The notes under the pieces: model-generated | The model's input: only the letters and a program-made list of their open reading frames with translations | Databases searched by the model: none | What the model was told of the DNA's origin: nothing | Made by a program: the position numbers and the translations under genes | Assembly: GCA_944324905.1 (NCBI GenBank) | Contig: CALUYB010000004.1 | Span: 62,001 to 126,000, forward strand | Source: Candidatus Gastranaerophilales bacterium | GTDB taxonomy: Bacteria > Cyanobacteriota > Vampirovibrionia > Gastranaerophilales > Gastranaerophilaceae | DNA length: 64,000 nucleotides | Reading direction: 5' to 3' | Shown here: positions 28,585 to 36,855 of the stretch, piece by piece | Layout: each line of letters starts with the position of its first letter | How positions within the stretch are numbered: position 1 is the stretch's first letter

Positions 28585-29206
28585 CAAAGAAAATATTGAC
28601 CTCTTGGAAAAAGAATTTAATATAAAAATCAATCAAGACACAATTGAAAAATTAAACTTGTGGCATAAGCTTTTTATTGAATACAATTCACACACAAATC
28701 TTATGAGTGCAGGAGATATAAAAGTTATTTTTGAAAAGCATGTTTTTGATTCTCTTGCAATTTTAAAATGGAGTGAATTTGACCCTTATAAAAAACAAAA
28801 AATCCTTGATGTAGGCACAGGTGGCGGTTTTCCCTCTATCATTTTAGCACTTTTCTTTCCTGAACTGGAAATTGTCGCAAATGATTCAAGAATGAAAAAA
28901 ATAAATTTTATAATTGATACAAAAGCAGAACTGAATATCAAAAATTTAAAAATTTCTTATGCAAGAGTTGAAGACTTAGAACCTCTTAATTGCGACATTG
29001 TTGTTTCTCGTGCCGTTGGTACAATTAAAAATGTCCTAAGACTTTCAAAAAAACACATAAAAGAAAACGGATATTTTGTAATTTATAAGTCTAAAACTCT
29101 TGAAAATGAACTAAATGAAATTAAAGATATTAAAGCAGAAATAATCACATATAATTTGCCTCTAAAAGAAAATTTTGAAAGACATCTTGCAATTATTAAA
29201 ATGTAA
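28577..29206 (+). CDS. rsmG: 16S rRNA (guanine527-N7)-methyltransferase RsmG
   Basis: 209 residues, the normal family length. The SAM-binding motif ILDVGTGGGFPSIILALFFPE and the downstream VVSRAVGTIKNVLRL are characteristic of RsmG/GidB, which methylates N7 of G527 in 16S rRNA. It starts at ATG 28577 inside the end of the STAND gene behind AGAGGAAAATT, so it is translationally coupled. Its stop overlaps the stop end of the minus-strand gene at 29196 by 11 bases. Confidence 0.95.
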   Translation: MFSKENIDLLEKEFNIKINQDTIEKLNLWHKLFIEYNSHTNLMSAGDIKVIFEKHVFDSLAILKWSEFDPYKKQKILDVGTGGGFPSIILALFFPELEIVANDSRMKKINFIIDTKAELNIKNLKISYARVEDLEPLNCDIVVSRAVGTIKNVLRLSKKHIKENGYFVIYKSKTLENELNEIKDIKAEIITYNLPLKENFERHLAIIKM

Positions 29207-29555
29207 ACTCGTCTGCTTGTTTTTTCCTATCAATATAAGAACCGCTACCACACATCATAGCGTCCATATAGTCCTCAGCTTCTTGATATTCAACATACGC
29301 TTCTTTACATTTTTGAAGGAGTAAATAATCTTTTGCCGTTGCATACTCCTTACCGACTTCACTTGCATTTTCAAGAACACCATAGAGTCTTTCTTTCAAA
29401 GAAGGTTCGTTTCCGTCTTTTAAAATATAGTCAATTGTACCTGCTTCAACATCTTTAAGATCTTTAAGCACACTAATTGCGCTGTGCCTAAATTCTTTTC
29501 TTTCTTTTAAACCACTAAAAGGAACTGAATTATTTAAAACAGGTGATACACGCAT
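29196..29555 (-). CDS. Small protein with N-terminal F-x-G signature
   Basis: 119 residues starting MRVSPVLNNSVPFSGLKERKEF, so the signature PFSG lies at residues 12-15. The remainder is charged and helical with no membrane segment or known motif and ends ADEFTF. ATG 29555 is chosen because AAGGAGAGTAAA lies directly upstream; a longer reading frame to 29615 has no ribosome-binding site and contains a hydrophobic stretch translated from the promoter. An exact-spacing GCAA-N18-TTTTTA element lies 29 bases upstream. Function unknown. Confidence 0.7.
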   Translation of the reverse strand: MRVSPVLNNSVPFSGLKERKEFRHSAISVLKDLKDVEAGTIDYILKDGNEPSLKERLYGVLENASEVGKEYATAKDYLLLQKCKEAYVEYQEAEDYMDAMMCGSGSYIDRKKQADEFTF

Positions 29556-29584
29556 TTTACTCTCCTTTTTATCCCTAACAAATT

Positions 29585-29612
29585 TAAAAAATACGTAAAA
29601 AAAATTTTTTGC
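29585..29612 (-). promoter_or_regulatory. GCAA-N18-TTTTTA promoter-like element
   Basis: Minus strand: GGCAA, an 18-base A/T-run spacer, TTTTTA, ending 29 bases before the start at 29555. One mismatch in the second box. Confidence 0.5.
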
Positions 29613-29684
29613 CAATGGAACTAATAAAAAAGTATTACGTCAACTAATCCATAAAGATGATTAAAAAGTTGGAGGAATAGCATA

Positions 29685-30623
29685 TTGGGTATTAACATTT
29701 GTGAGCAAAAGGAAGATATATTATTTGATAACTTTTTAGAAGACGAAGAAGAACAAGAGGAGATTAAAACTTTTTCTACAATTGCAAATAAAGATGAAAT
29801 TTTGCAAATGTATTTAAAAGACATTGGAAGGATAAAACTTTTAAATAAAAATTCAGAAATGGCACTTGGAAAAATCATTAAAGAAGGGAGCAGAAAAGAA
29901 GCGCAAATTGCCAAAAAGAAACTTGTTCAGGCAAATTTAAGACTTGTGGTATCAATAGCCAAAAAGTACACAGGTCAGGGTATTTTGTTTATGGATTTGG
30001 TTCAAGAGGGGTCTTTAGGGCTTATTAAAGCTGCTCAAAGGTTTGATTATTCAAAAGGCTTTAAGTTCTCCACTTATGCAACCTGGTGGATAAAACAAAC
30101 TATAATCCGCGCCATTGCTAACTCATCACGTTCAATCAGAATACCTGTTCATATGAGCGACAAAATAAGAACACTTAAAAAAGCAATTGTAAAATTAAGC
30201 GTGCAAAAAGGCTCTGAACCGACAGATGAGGAGTTGAGCGATTATTTAAAAATTGATGAGAAAAAAGTTAAAACAATAAAAAGAGCGATGATAAAAGAAC
30301 CTGTAAGCCTTGATACACCGGTAGCACAGGACTTATGCCTTGAGGATTACATATCAGATGACGAACACAAAATGCCTGAGATTGACACTGAAAAAAAGTT
30401 TTTAAATAATGACATAATAAATATTTTAGACATTTTAAATCAGAAAGAGAGATTTATTATCTTAAACCGTTTTGGTTTAGGGGGGCGAAAAACAAAAACA
30501 TTAGAGGAGTTGGGGAAAATTTTAGGTTTCTCAAAAGAAAGAATCCGACAAATTGAATGCGAAGCGCTAAAAAAACTCAGACGTTCGCAGGAAGCAAAAA
30601 GTCTTAAGGATTACTTACATTAG
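29685..30623 (+). CDS. RNA polymerase sigma factor, sigma70 family (group 2-like)
   Basis: 312 residues. It has region 1.2 ([17 protein letters not shown]), region 2 ([50 protein letters not shown]), region 3 and region 4 (RFGLGG and [19 protein letters not shown]). Region 1.1 is missing apart from a short acidic N-terminus, and the length is that of the group 2 sigma factors common in Cyanobacteria; it could also be a compact principal sigma. The start is TTG at 29685 with GGAGGAATAGCATA upstream. It could be the reader of one of the promoter classes in this window, which is speculation. Confidence 0.92.
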   Translation: MGINICEQKEDILFDNFLEDEEEQEEIKTFSTIANKDEILQMYLKDIGRIKLLNKNSEMALGKIIKEGSRKEAQIAKKKLVQANLRLVVSIAKKYTGQGILFMDLVQEGSLGLIKAAQRFDYSKGFKFSTYATWWIKQTIIRAIANSSRSIRIPVHMSDKIRTLKKAIVKLSVQKGSEPTDEELSDYLKIDEKKVKTIKRAMIKEPVSLDTPVAQDLCLEDYISDDEHKMPEIDTEKKFLNNDIINILDILNQKERFIILNRFGLGGRKTKTLEELGKILGFSKERIRQIECEALKKLRRSQEAKSLKDYLH

Positions 30624-30648
30624 CAATGTAATGAGATAAAAAATATGC

Positions 30649-30661
30649 TACAATCAATTTT
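30649..30661 (+). promoter_or_regulatory. -10 hexamer before the leaderless ABC ATPase gene
   Basis: TATGCTACAAT gives an extended -10 (TACAAT at 30649-30654), followed by seven bases and the GTG start at 30662. No Shine-Dalgarno sequence is present. Confidence 0.5.
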
Positions 30662-31444
30662 GTGGAAAATTTAATTGAGATAAAAGACTTATATAAAACT
30701 TACAGCGAAAACAACGGGCTCTTTGGCGCAAAAAAAGAGCCTGTTTGCGCGCTCAAAGGAATAAATTTAGAAATTAAAAAGGGTGAAATCCTTGCCCTTG
30801 TAGGTGAATCAGGCTGTGGTAAGTCAACATTGGGCAATTGCATTTTAAAACTTTTAGACGCAACCTCGGGCGAGATTTTTTTTAAAGGCGAAAATATTTT
30901 AAATTACAACAAAAAACAAACAAAAGCCTTTAGAAAATCAGCACAAATGATTTTTCAAAACCCTTATTCAAGCCTAAATCCTAAAATGAAAATAAAGGAA
31001 ATACTTGAAGAACCCCTTAAAATTCATAGAGAAAAAAATATAAAAGAAAGGGTGCTTGAAACCATTTCTATGTGCGGTTTAAATCAAAATGACTTAAAAA
31101 AATATCCTCATGAATTTTCAGGAGGGCAAAGGCAAAGGGTTGCAATTGCTCGCGCTCTTGTCTTAAAACCTGAATTTATTGTGGCGGACGAGCCTATTTC
31201 AGCGCTTGATGTCAGTATTGCAGCGCAAATCATTAATCTTTTAATAGAGTTAAAAGACAAATTAAACCTGACTTTTTTGTTTATTTCACATGATTTAAAT
31301 ATTGTGAAATATATAAGCAATAGAATTGCAATATTAAATCGCGGCATTATTGTAGAGGAGGGTTTAACCGATGAAATTTTTGAAAACCCAAAAGACGACT
31401 ACACAAAACTGCTTTTAGGTTCAATACCTAAAATTAACCTCTAG
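30662..31444 (+). CDS. Oligopeptide-type ABC transporter ATPase (OppF/DppF-like), orphan
   Basis: 260 residues. Walker A is GESGCGKST, the Q-loop region is AQMIFQNPYSSLNPKM (the peptide/nickel-transporter ATPase hallmark), the signature is FSGGQRQRVAIARAL, Walker B is FIVADEPISALD and the switch His is in FISHDL. The C-terminal extension is shorter than in full OppF (the family's RCP motif region is not seen). No permease, binding protein or second ATPase is adjacent, so it either joins a transporter encoded elsewhere or has another role. It starts with GTG and appears leaderless. Its TAG stop shares a CTAG with the queE stop. Confidence 0.88.
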   Translation: MENLIEIKDLYKTYSENNGLFGAKKEPVCALKGINLEIKKGEILALVGESGCGKSTLGNCILKLLDATSGEIFFKGENILNYNKKQTKAFRKSAQMIFQNPYSSLNPKMKIKEILEEPLKIHREKNIKERVLETISMCGLNQNDLKKYPHEFSGGQRQRVAIARALVLKPEFIVADEPISALDVSIAAQIINLLIELKDKLNLTFLFISHDLNIVKYISNRIAILNRGIIVEEGLTDEIFENPKDDYTKLLLGSIPKINL

Positions 31445-32109
31445 CGAACATTTAAAAATTTATGCACTTGAGGAATAAGGCGAACATTTTTGTATTTTGA
31501 ATAAAATTTTTCAAATATTTCATCAATATTTAAAGTACTGCTAATAGGCATTTTAGGCTGCAAAATAAGCAAGATACCATATTTCTTTGCCAAAGTTGTA
31601 ACTTCTATAATTTCAGAATTTGAAATATTTTCATCAAAAACAACTTTTGCAAAAACTTCTTTTTCTTTTGCAATATTTAAAAAATCGTCAAAAGTTATAA
31701 GGCTAAATTCAAGTCCTGTTGCACTTTTTAGCTTTATATCCATAGATACGACATCAACATAATCTATAATTTTTTTAAGATTTTTGGCATTTGTACCATT
31801 TGTTTCAAGGTATATTTTTTTATTTAGCCTGTTTTTATACCTCTTAAAAAATTCAAATAAAAAATCTGCCTCTAAAAGCGGTTCGCCACCTGTAAAACTA
31901 ACTGTCTGAGCATCACTCGACTTTAAAATTTCAAAAAATTCATCAAAATTATATTCTTTTGAATTTTCATCACACAAAAAATCCGTATCGCAATATTTGC
32001 AATTTAAATTGCATTTTGTCGTGCGCACAAAAAGCTGTTTTTCTCCGACATAAGGACCTTCACCCTGTATGGAATCAAATATTTCTTTTATTTTAATTTT
32101 GTCTGTCAT
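31441..32109 (-). CDS. queE: 7-carboxy-7-deazaguanine synthase (QueE)
   Basis: 222 residues. The radical-SAM cluster is the CX3CX2C pattern CNLNCKYC, preceded by the family signature SIQGEGPYVGEKQLFVR and followed by VSFTGGEPLLE. QueE rearranges 6-carboxy-tetrahydropterin to 7-carboxy-7-deazaguanine in queuosine biosynthesis. It overlaps the end of the upstream DnaJ-like gene by 17 bases, an unexpected operon partner. Other queuosine genes are not in the window. Confidence 0.92.
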   Translation of the reverse strand: MTDKIKIKEIFDSIQGEGPYVGEKQLFVRTTKCNLNCKYCDTDFLCDENSKEYNFDEFFEILKSSDAQTVSFTGGEPLLEADFLFEFFKRYKNRLNKKIYLETNGTNAKNLKKIIDYVDVVSMDIKLKSATGLEFSLITFDDFLNIAKEKEVFAKVVFDENISNSEIIEVTTLAKKYGILLILQPKMPISSTLNIDEIFEKFYSKYKNVRLIPQVHKFLNVR

Positions 32110-33094
32110 AAAGATTTTCTCTTAAATTATCACAATTTTCATCTGAAATAATGCGATACATCTCAATTTCTTTATCTCTCATACAAGGTGATATGTCAAT
32201 AAATACTTTTACCATAAGCGGGTCGCGCTTATTTGTTTGCGCATTTAAAAAACCGCTTTCCATAAGCTTAAAAGTGGTGTTAGTTCTTGTTTTTGGGGGA
32301 ATTTTTAAGACTTTTGTGCCACAATCCGGTACAGGGATTTTAATTTGTGCACCCAATACTGCCTCATAAGGATTAATTGGAATTTCAAGGTAAGCAAGAC
32401 CATCTAAACTTTTAAACGCAGCATTTTTTTCAATATGTACAATTAAATACAAATCGCCGTTTTTACCGCCAAATTTACCTTCTTCGCCTTCATTTTTTAC
32501 TCTTATTTTTACCCCGTCTTTTATGTTTGGAGGAATTTTTACATTAATTTTTTTATAACTTGTTTTTTCGCCCTTACCATCGCAAAAACTGCATTTTGCA
32601 CCATTTATAAATTTTGCACCAAAACACTTTGGACACTTTTCACTTTGCAAAATATTCACTTTTCGACTTGTGCCGCAAATAGCCTCGTTATAAGTTATAG
32701 TAACATTTGTTATTATATCTTCACCATCAATTTTTTTAGGCGTTTTTGCAGTTTTTTGAGTTTCTTTAAAAAACTCATAGAAATTTTTTACGAAATCATT
32801 TTGTTTTTTATAGGCTTCATTTGCCTTTGTATAGGTATAACCCGCATTTTGATATTTATTTTTATTATCCTCTTTTTTCTTTTGATTAAATCCGTAAGCA
32901 AAATCGTATTGAGAGCGCATATTATCATCCAAAAGAGTTTTTGCAGCGAGATTAACTTGCTTAAAAATTATCTCTGCTTCAATGGTATGATTAACATCAG
33001 GATGATATTTGCGTGCTTTTTTTCTAAAAGCAGATTTTATCTCATCTTTTGTTGCAGTAGGTAAAACTTCTAAAATATCGTAATAATTTTTCAT
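32093..33094 (-). CDS. DnaJ-type co-chaperone with a half-sized zinc finger
   Basis: About 333 residues. The J domain spans 1-66 with HPD at 31-33. There is no Gly/Phe linker of normal composition. The zinc region has only two CxxC motifs (KCPKCFGAK and KCSFCDGKGE) where classical DnaJ has four, then a complete C-terminal substrate-binding domain (VKIPPNIKDGVKIRVKNEGE, DLYLIVHIEKN, AVLGAQIKIP). It should stimulate DnaK. The start is ATG 33094; an in-frame TTG at 33139 would add 15 residues and is less likely. It is intermediate between DnaJ and CbpA types. A full-length DnaJ may be encoded elsewhere. Confidence 0.88.
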   Translation of the reverse strand: MKNYYDILEVLPTATKDEIKSAFRKKARKYHPDVNHTIEAEIIFKQVNLAAKTLLDDNMRSQYDFAYGFNQKKKEDNKNKYQNAGYTYTKANEAYKKQNDFVKNFYEFFKETQKTAKTPKKIDGEDIITNVTITYNEAICGTSRKVNILQSEKCPKCFGAKFINGAKCSFCDGKGEKTSYKKINVKIPPNIKDGVKIRVKNEGEEGKFGGKNGDLYLIVHIEKNAAFKSLDGLAYLEIPINPYEAVLGAQIKIPVPDCGTKVLKIPPKTRTNTTFKLMESGFLNAQTNKRDPLMVKVFIDISPCMRDKEIEMYRIISDENCDNLRENLYDRQN

Positions 33095-33149
33095 TTGCTT
33101 AGATTTTAATGAAGTTTTTAAAAAAATCCAATTGTACAACTAATTAAAA

Positions 33150-33177
33150 AAGCGGTCGGATTTTTGCCAGACCGCTT
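33150..33177 (-). terminator. Terminator of the nucleotidyltransferase-like gene
   Basis: On the minus strand AAGCGGTC pairs with GACCGCTT around a 12-base loop and runs into TTTTTTAATTAG, 17 bases beyond the stop at 33195. Confidence 0.88.
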
Positions 33178-33194
33178 GAGTTTTATTTTCCCTG

Positions 33195-35321
33195 CTATGC
33201 AACCTTTGGGTTTATTGTAATTGCATCAGCAAAATAATCAACAATACTTGGGTCAACTTTTTCAGCCCGTTCAGTTGCCATTACTTGACCTTTAATATCG
33301 TATTTACTTTCAACTTTATCTTTTAATTCAGAAGATGTTGCAACAAGACCTGTTTTTGTATTAACACACTTAAGAACATTAGCTCTTTCAAAGTCTTCTA
33401 ATTTAAAGTCACCAGAAGCAATCTGCATTGTAGTATGGTAAAGTTGGTTCAAACTACCACAATCTGCCCAAGGCTCATCTGTAGGAACAGCTAAAATCTT
33501 TTGGTCCCCTAAGATTTTTTTTGCAAACATAATTTTATCCATTGGAATACTTCCTTCATTGGCATTAACTATAGATGCAATCTCTTTTCTTGTCACAAAT
33601 AAGTCGTCATTTTGTGTGAGTGACATTAAGATGGGTGTTAAACATTTTGACCAGTCTCTTGGTTCTTTACCCTTACCTGCAGGAAAATATGGGGAAAGAA
33701 TTTCAAGCGCCTTAAATGCTTCCTTGCTTACTGCAAATTGGAATGTATTTGCCATACATTTACCTTCCTGCGAAATAAGATCTTTGGAAGGATTTTTTGG
33801 TTTTTCAACAAACTGCAGTATTTCATTGTTGGCACCAAGTTTCATTATACCAAAATCTTTTGCCAAGGATGGGTCAACTTCTTTTGCTATCATGACTATA
33901 GCAGCTTCACCAGAATCAATAAGTTCTTTTGCCTTAACCATAGCATTAGTAACTCTAGAAATTGGATCGTTTGGTAAAATTAATAAATTTTCTCTGCCGG
34001 CACGTTTCATTTTATTGTACATATCAATTGTAAAACCGCCATTACCTTTATTAACACCTGACTTGTTCAAATAAAATTTAACATTTTTACCTACACCAAA
34101 TACACCCTTTGAACAGTCGAGAAGACCTGCATTATGAAGCGTGATAAATGTAGTTTCCATAGGTGTTAAACCAGTAGGAGTTCTAAATACACCTTTAGTA
34201 GATTGTGCGCCATGTTCCAGTTTTCCCTTGTCTTTACCATGAAAGATACCATCAGAAGAAGCATTTGTGTACTCAGCACGAGAACCAAATCCACCAGCAA
34301 GCATGGCAATCTGTGTTTTATCTGCATCCGGAGCTGCAACAAATGTATCAAGAACTATTTTACCACTGTTAATTTTTTCTTCGAATTCGACAATACTTTG
34401 AATAATTTCAGGAACAAAACGTCCGTTTTCCATACCGATTACAATTTCAGTACCCTTTCCAATAGAAGGTTCAGGATGCCTTTCGCGCACTACTTGCGCT
34501 GGAGCTTCAAAAGGCACAAATACATTATCACCTTTCCTTGCATTAACAACTAATGTACCTTCAAGGGTGTCCTTTTTGCTTATTTTACCAGTGTCTGTCA
34601 TAAGAATAAATCTGTCTATAGGGTTGGGAGAAGAGTTATCTTCAACTACAGACATTAAATTGCCCTTGGTATTTAACACATAAACAAGCTCTTTCATAGG
34701 TTCTGGCATTTTTGAATCAGGCGTAAGCAGTACTCTTATATTTTGTTTTAGTGGTAAAGATATATCAGCACGCATTTTTCTCGCAGATTTTGGTTGACGA
34801 ACAGCCATTTCATACAAGAAATCTTCTCCTGCATTTTTAACTTGAGTTCTTGCTATAGTTTCATACGGCACAGTTTTTTCATACTTATAATATCTTCCTG
34901 TGGAACTAAATTGCTCTTCATATTGTTCTTTTCTATCTTCTTTTGAAACTACAATATTTGTTTTTACAGCATCTTCGTATTTAGGCAAAGAATCATGTAA
35001 TTCTTCGATAATTTCAGAAACATTTGCTCTGCTTCCTACCATTTCACCCTTTATGCCTGCAGCAGGATCATCACAAGTTACAACTTCCATGTTAAATTTA
35101 TCAAATACTTCGTTTAACGAAATGCCTCCTGCAAAATTAACACTGCTTGCCACTTTTATACCATTTAGTGCTTGATAAGCACTTGCTAATTTTGCAGCTG
35201 ATGTATTTTGTGCAGATGTAAAGCTAACAACACCACCTTGTTTTAAAGGCGAACTAACAACACTTTTCTCTCTTGATTGGTTTTTTGAACCAACAGATGC
35301 TAAATTAATCTTTTGAATCAT
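33195..35321 (-). CDS. Sugar-nucleotidyltransferase-like protein with an extra N-terminal domain
   Basis: 708 residues. The C-terminal half (about 340-700) is a nucleotidyltransferase of the ADP-glucose/GDP-mannose pyrophosphorylase type: QIAMLAGGFGSRAE at the G-x-G-x-x-R loop, LTPMETTFITLHNAGLL, LLILPNDPISR, IVMIAKEVDPS, FGIMKL and QFVEKPKNPS. The N-terminal half (about 70-330) has no family I recognise. The first 65 residues carry VVSFTSA and VNFAGG, versions of the shared N-terminal signature. With three GH13 and one GH57 enzymes nearby, a role in making ADP-glucose for glycogen is attractive, but the nucleotide is not readable from sequence. It starts after AAAGGAAGTCCCTG and is flanked upstream by a 22-base palindrome. 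Confidence 0.82.
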   Translation of the reverse strand: MIQKINLASVGSKNQSREKSVVSSPLKQGGVVSFTSAQNTSAAKLASAYQALNGIKVASSVNFAGGISLNEVFDKFNMEVVTCDDPAAGIKGEMVGSRANVSEIIEELHDSLPKYEDAVKTNIVVSKEDRKEQYEEQFSSTGRYYKYEKTVPYETIARTQVKNAGEDFLYEMAVRQPKSARKMRADISLPLKQNIRVLLTPDSKMPEPMKELVYVLNTKGNLMSVVEDNSSPNPIDRFILMTDTGKISKKDTLEGTLVVNARKGDNVFVPFEAPAQVVRERHPEPSIGKGTEIVIGMENGRFVPEIIQSIVEFEEKINSGKIVLDTFVAAPDADKTQIAMLAGGFGSRAEYTNASSDGIFHGKDKGKLEHGAQSTKGVFRTPTGLTPMETTFITLHNAGLLDCSKGVFGVGKNVKFYLNKSGVNKGNGGFTIDMYNKMKRAGRENLLILPNDPISRVTNAMVKAKELIDSGEAAIVMIAKEVDPSLAKDFGIMKLGANNEILQFVEKPKNPSKDLISQEGKCMANTFQFAVSKEAFKALEILSPYFPAGKGKEPRDWSKCLTPILMSLTQNDDLFVTRKEIASIVNANEGSIPMDKIMFAKKILGDQKILAVPTDEPWADCGSLNQLYHTTMQIASGDFKLEDFERANVLKCVNTKTGLVATSSELKDKVESKYDIKGQVMATERAEKVDPSIVDYFADAITINPKVA

Positions 35322-35363
35322 CAGGGACTTCCTTTCAACTACCCTCTCGTATTAACAACACAT

Positions 35364-35385
35364 TTTTTGCGGGTACCCGCAAAAA
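35364..35385. promoter_or_regulatory. Perfect 22-base palindrome, probable operator
   Basis: The half-site TTTTTGCGGGT and its exact reverse complement meet with no spacer. It lies in the upstream region of the nucleotidyltransferase-like gene, starting right at the end of the TTTATA box, so it would cover the transcription start. As a terminator it would lack a clean U-tract on the minus strand, which favours a dimeric-repressor site. Confidence 0.55.
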
Positions 35386-35412
35386 TATAAAACCTGTAAA
35401 AAAATTTTTTGC
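35386..35412 (-). promoter_or_regulatory. GCAA-N17-TTTATA promoter-like element before the nucleotidyltransferase gene
   Basis: Minus strand: TAGCAA, a 17-base spacer ending ACAGGT, TTTATA. The spacer is one base shorter than in the other copies, and the element ends 65 bases from the start codon with the palindrome in between. Confidence 0.5.
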
Positions 35413-35429
35413 TACTTTTTATTTTTATT

Positions 35430-36095
35430 TTATTTAACAACACCCATATCAAGAACTTCTTTAAGTTTATTTTTTATCGTATTATGTATTTCTTCCTTGC
35501 TTTTTGTCCCGTCAAGTTCAATAAAACCGTATTCTTTTTCAAGTTTTTTATACTCGTCAAGACATCTTTTTTGATATATTTCAAAACTTTTGTAAATATC
35601 TGTTGAAAGACCTATATCGCGCCCTGATTCAAAATAATCCAACCCGCCTGACGCTATAAGTCTTTTTATTAATAAATCAGGAGGCATTTTTAAATAAAAT
35701 ACCAAATCAGGCTCAGGAGCAAATTCATAAAGCTTTTTAACCCAATTTATATCATGTCCTCGAACAGAATCGCGAACAAATGCAGTATAAACGTATCTGT
35801 CCAAAAGTACCACAAAACCTGATTTAAGCGCAGGAATTATTACATTTTCCAATCTGTCAGCGTAATCTGCCGCATATAAAAGCGAAAAAGTCGTAGTGTT
35901 AAGCAAATTTTTCTCTTTAGCTTCGTTAATAAGTCCTGAAATAAGTCTTGAGGTTTTCCACTCGGATACAACGCAACCATAGCTTAAGCCTTCAACAAAG
36001 CCTTTTAACATATTAACTTGAGTTGATTTACCCGCACCGTCGGTTCCTTCTATTACAACCAAAAGCCCGTCATAGCCGTGTTTTTTATATGCCAT
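35430..36095 (-). CDS. Thymidylate-kinase-like P-loop kinase, second tandem copy
   Basis: About 221 residues. Walker A is EGTDGAGKST and the thymidylate-kinase DR-Y motif appears as LLDRYVYTAFVRD; DYADRLENVIIPAL follows the fold. It is a paralog of the gene immediately upstream: both share EG-x-DG-x-GKST, FSLL-x-A-x-D-[YF]-ADRLE and DRYVYTAF. Neither has the canonical D-R-Y-x-x-S-x-x-A-Y-Q, so dTMP may not be the substrate for one or both. The start is ATG 36095 because AAAGAGG lies six bases upstream; it overlaps the upstream gene end by 11 bases. Confidence 0.82.
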   Translation of the reverse strand: MAYKKHGYDGLLVVIEGTDGAGKSTQVNMLKGFVEGLSYGCVVSEWKTSRLISGLINEAKEKNLLNTTTFSLLYAADYADRLENVIIPALKSGFVVLLDRYVYTAFVRDSVRGHDINWVKKLYEFAPEPDLVFYLKMPPDLLIKRLIASGGLDYFESGRDIGLSTDIYKSFEIYQKRCLDEYKKLEKEYGFIELDGTKSKEEIHNTIKNKLKEVLDMGVVK

Positions 36096-36780
36096 TTTCA
36101 TCCTCTTTAATTTCTATGCCGCGCTTTTTAAGCACTTCAGTTACCAATTTCCTAAAATACTGTTGTTTTTGATGAATTGTATCATTTGCATCAATCTGCA
36201 CAAGAGAATACTCGTCAATCATATTTTTATACTGCTCAATAACCCTGTTTTGAAAAATTACATAGCTTTTATAAGGGTTATTAGATAATTTTAAATCCAT
36301 GCCCGCTTCATAAAACTTTGGCTGGCGATTTGTGCAAATTCTATCAAGTGAAACTTTTGCGCTTACATCAAAATACACACTCAAGTCAGGTTTAATTGCA
36401 AAACCGTACATATTTCTAACCCACTTAGGATCAACCTCACGAGCAACATCGCGAGCAAAAGCAGTATATACGTATCTGTCTGCAAGTACTATAAAACCTG
36501 CTTTAAGAGCAGGAATGATTGTACGCTCAAGCCTGTCTGCAAAATCTACCGCATGTAAAAGCGAAAAAGTCCTGCCTGAGAGCAAATTTTTCTTTTTTGC
36601 ACGTTTTGTCGTTTGAGAAATAAGCTCGGAAGAATTCCATTGTGTTAAAATTACATCAAGATTTTTTGACTTTAGCCAACTGTATAGTAAGTCAAGCTGG
36701 GTACTTTTACCCGAACCGTCAATGCCTTCAACGCAAATCAACACACCTTGCAGTTTATGGTCTTTTGAAAATCTTAACAT
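36085..36780 (-). CDS. Thymidylate-kinase-like P-loop kinase, first tandem copy
   Basis: 231 residues. Walker A is EGIDGSGKST, then FSLLHAVDFADRLE, and the base-binding region LADRYVYTAFARD. It looks like bacterial thymidylate kinase in length and layout but its LID and DR-Y contexts are divergent. The likely reaction is phosphorylation of a (deoxy)nucleoside monophosphate, dTMP by family. The copy downstream overlaps it by 11 bases and is clearly homologous, so this is a tandem duplication. The start at 36780 is preceded by AAGGTAGAAA. Confidence 0.82.
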   Translation of the reverse strand: MLRFSKDHKLQGVLICVEGIDGSGKSTQLDLLYSWLKSKNLDVILTQWNSSELISQTTKRAKKKNLLSGRTFSLLHAVDFADRLERTIIPALKAGFIVLADRYVYTAFARDVAREVDPKWVRNMYGFAIKPDLSVYFDVSAKVSLDRICTNRQPKFYEAGMDLKLSNNPYKSYVIFQNRVIEQYKNMIDEYSLVQIDANDTIHQKQQYFRKLVTEVLKKRGIEIKEDENGI

Positions 36781-36855
36781 TTTCTACCTTGTTTTTTTTG
36801 TCGTTTAACAATAATATCTATATAGTAAAACATAAATTTTAAAAGAGAGCAATAA

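Noticed and set aside
33559-34074. A 171-residue plus-strand frame
   Set aside because: It is antisense to the nucleotidyltransferase domain, where the minus-strand frame carries clear motifs.
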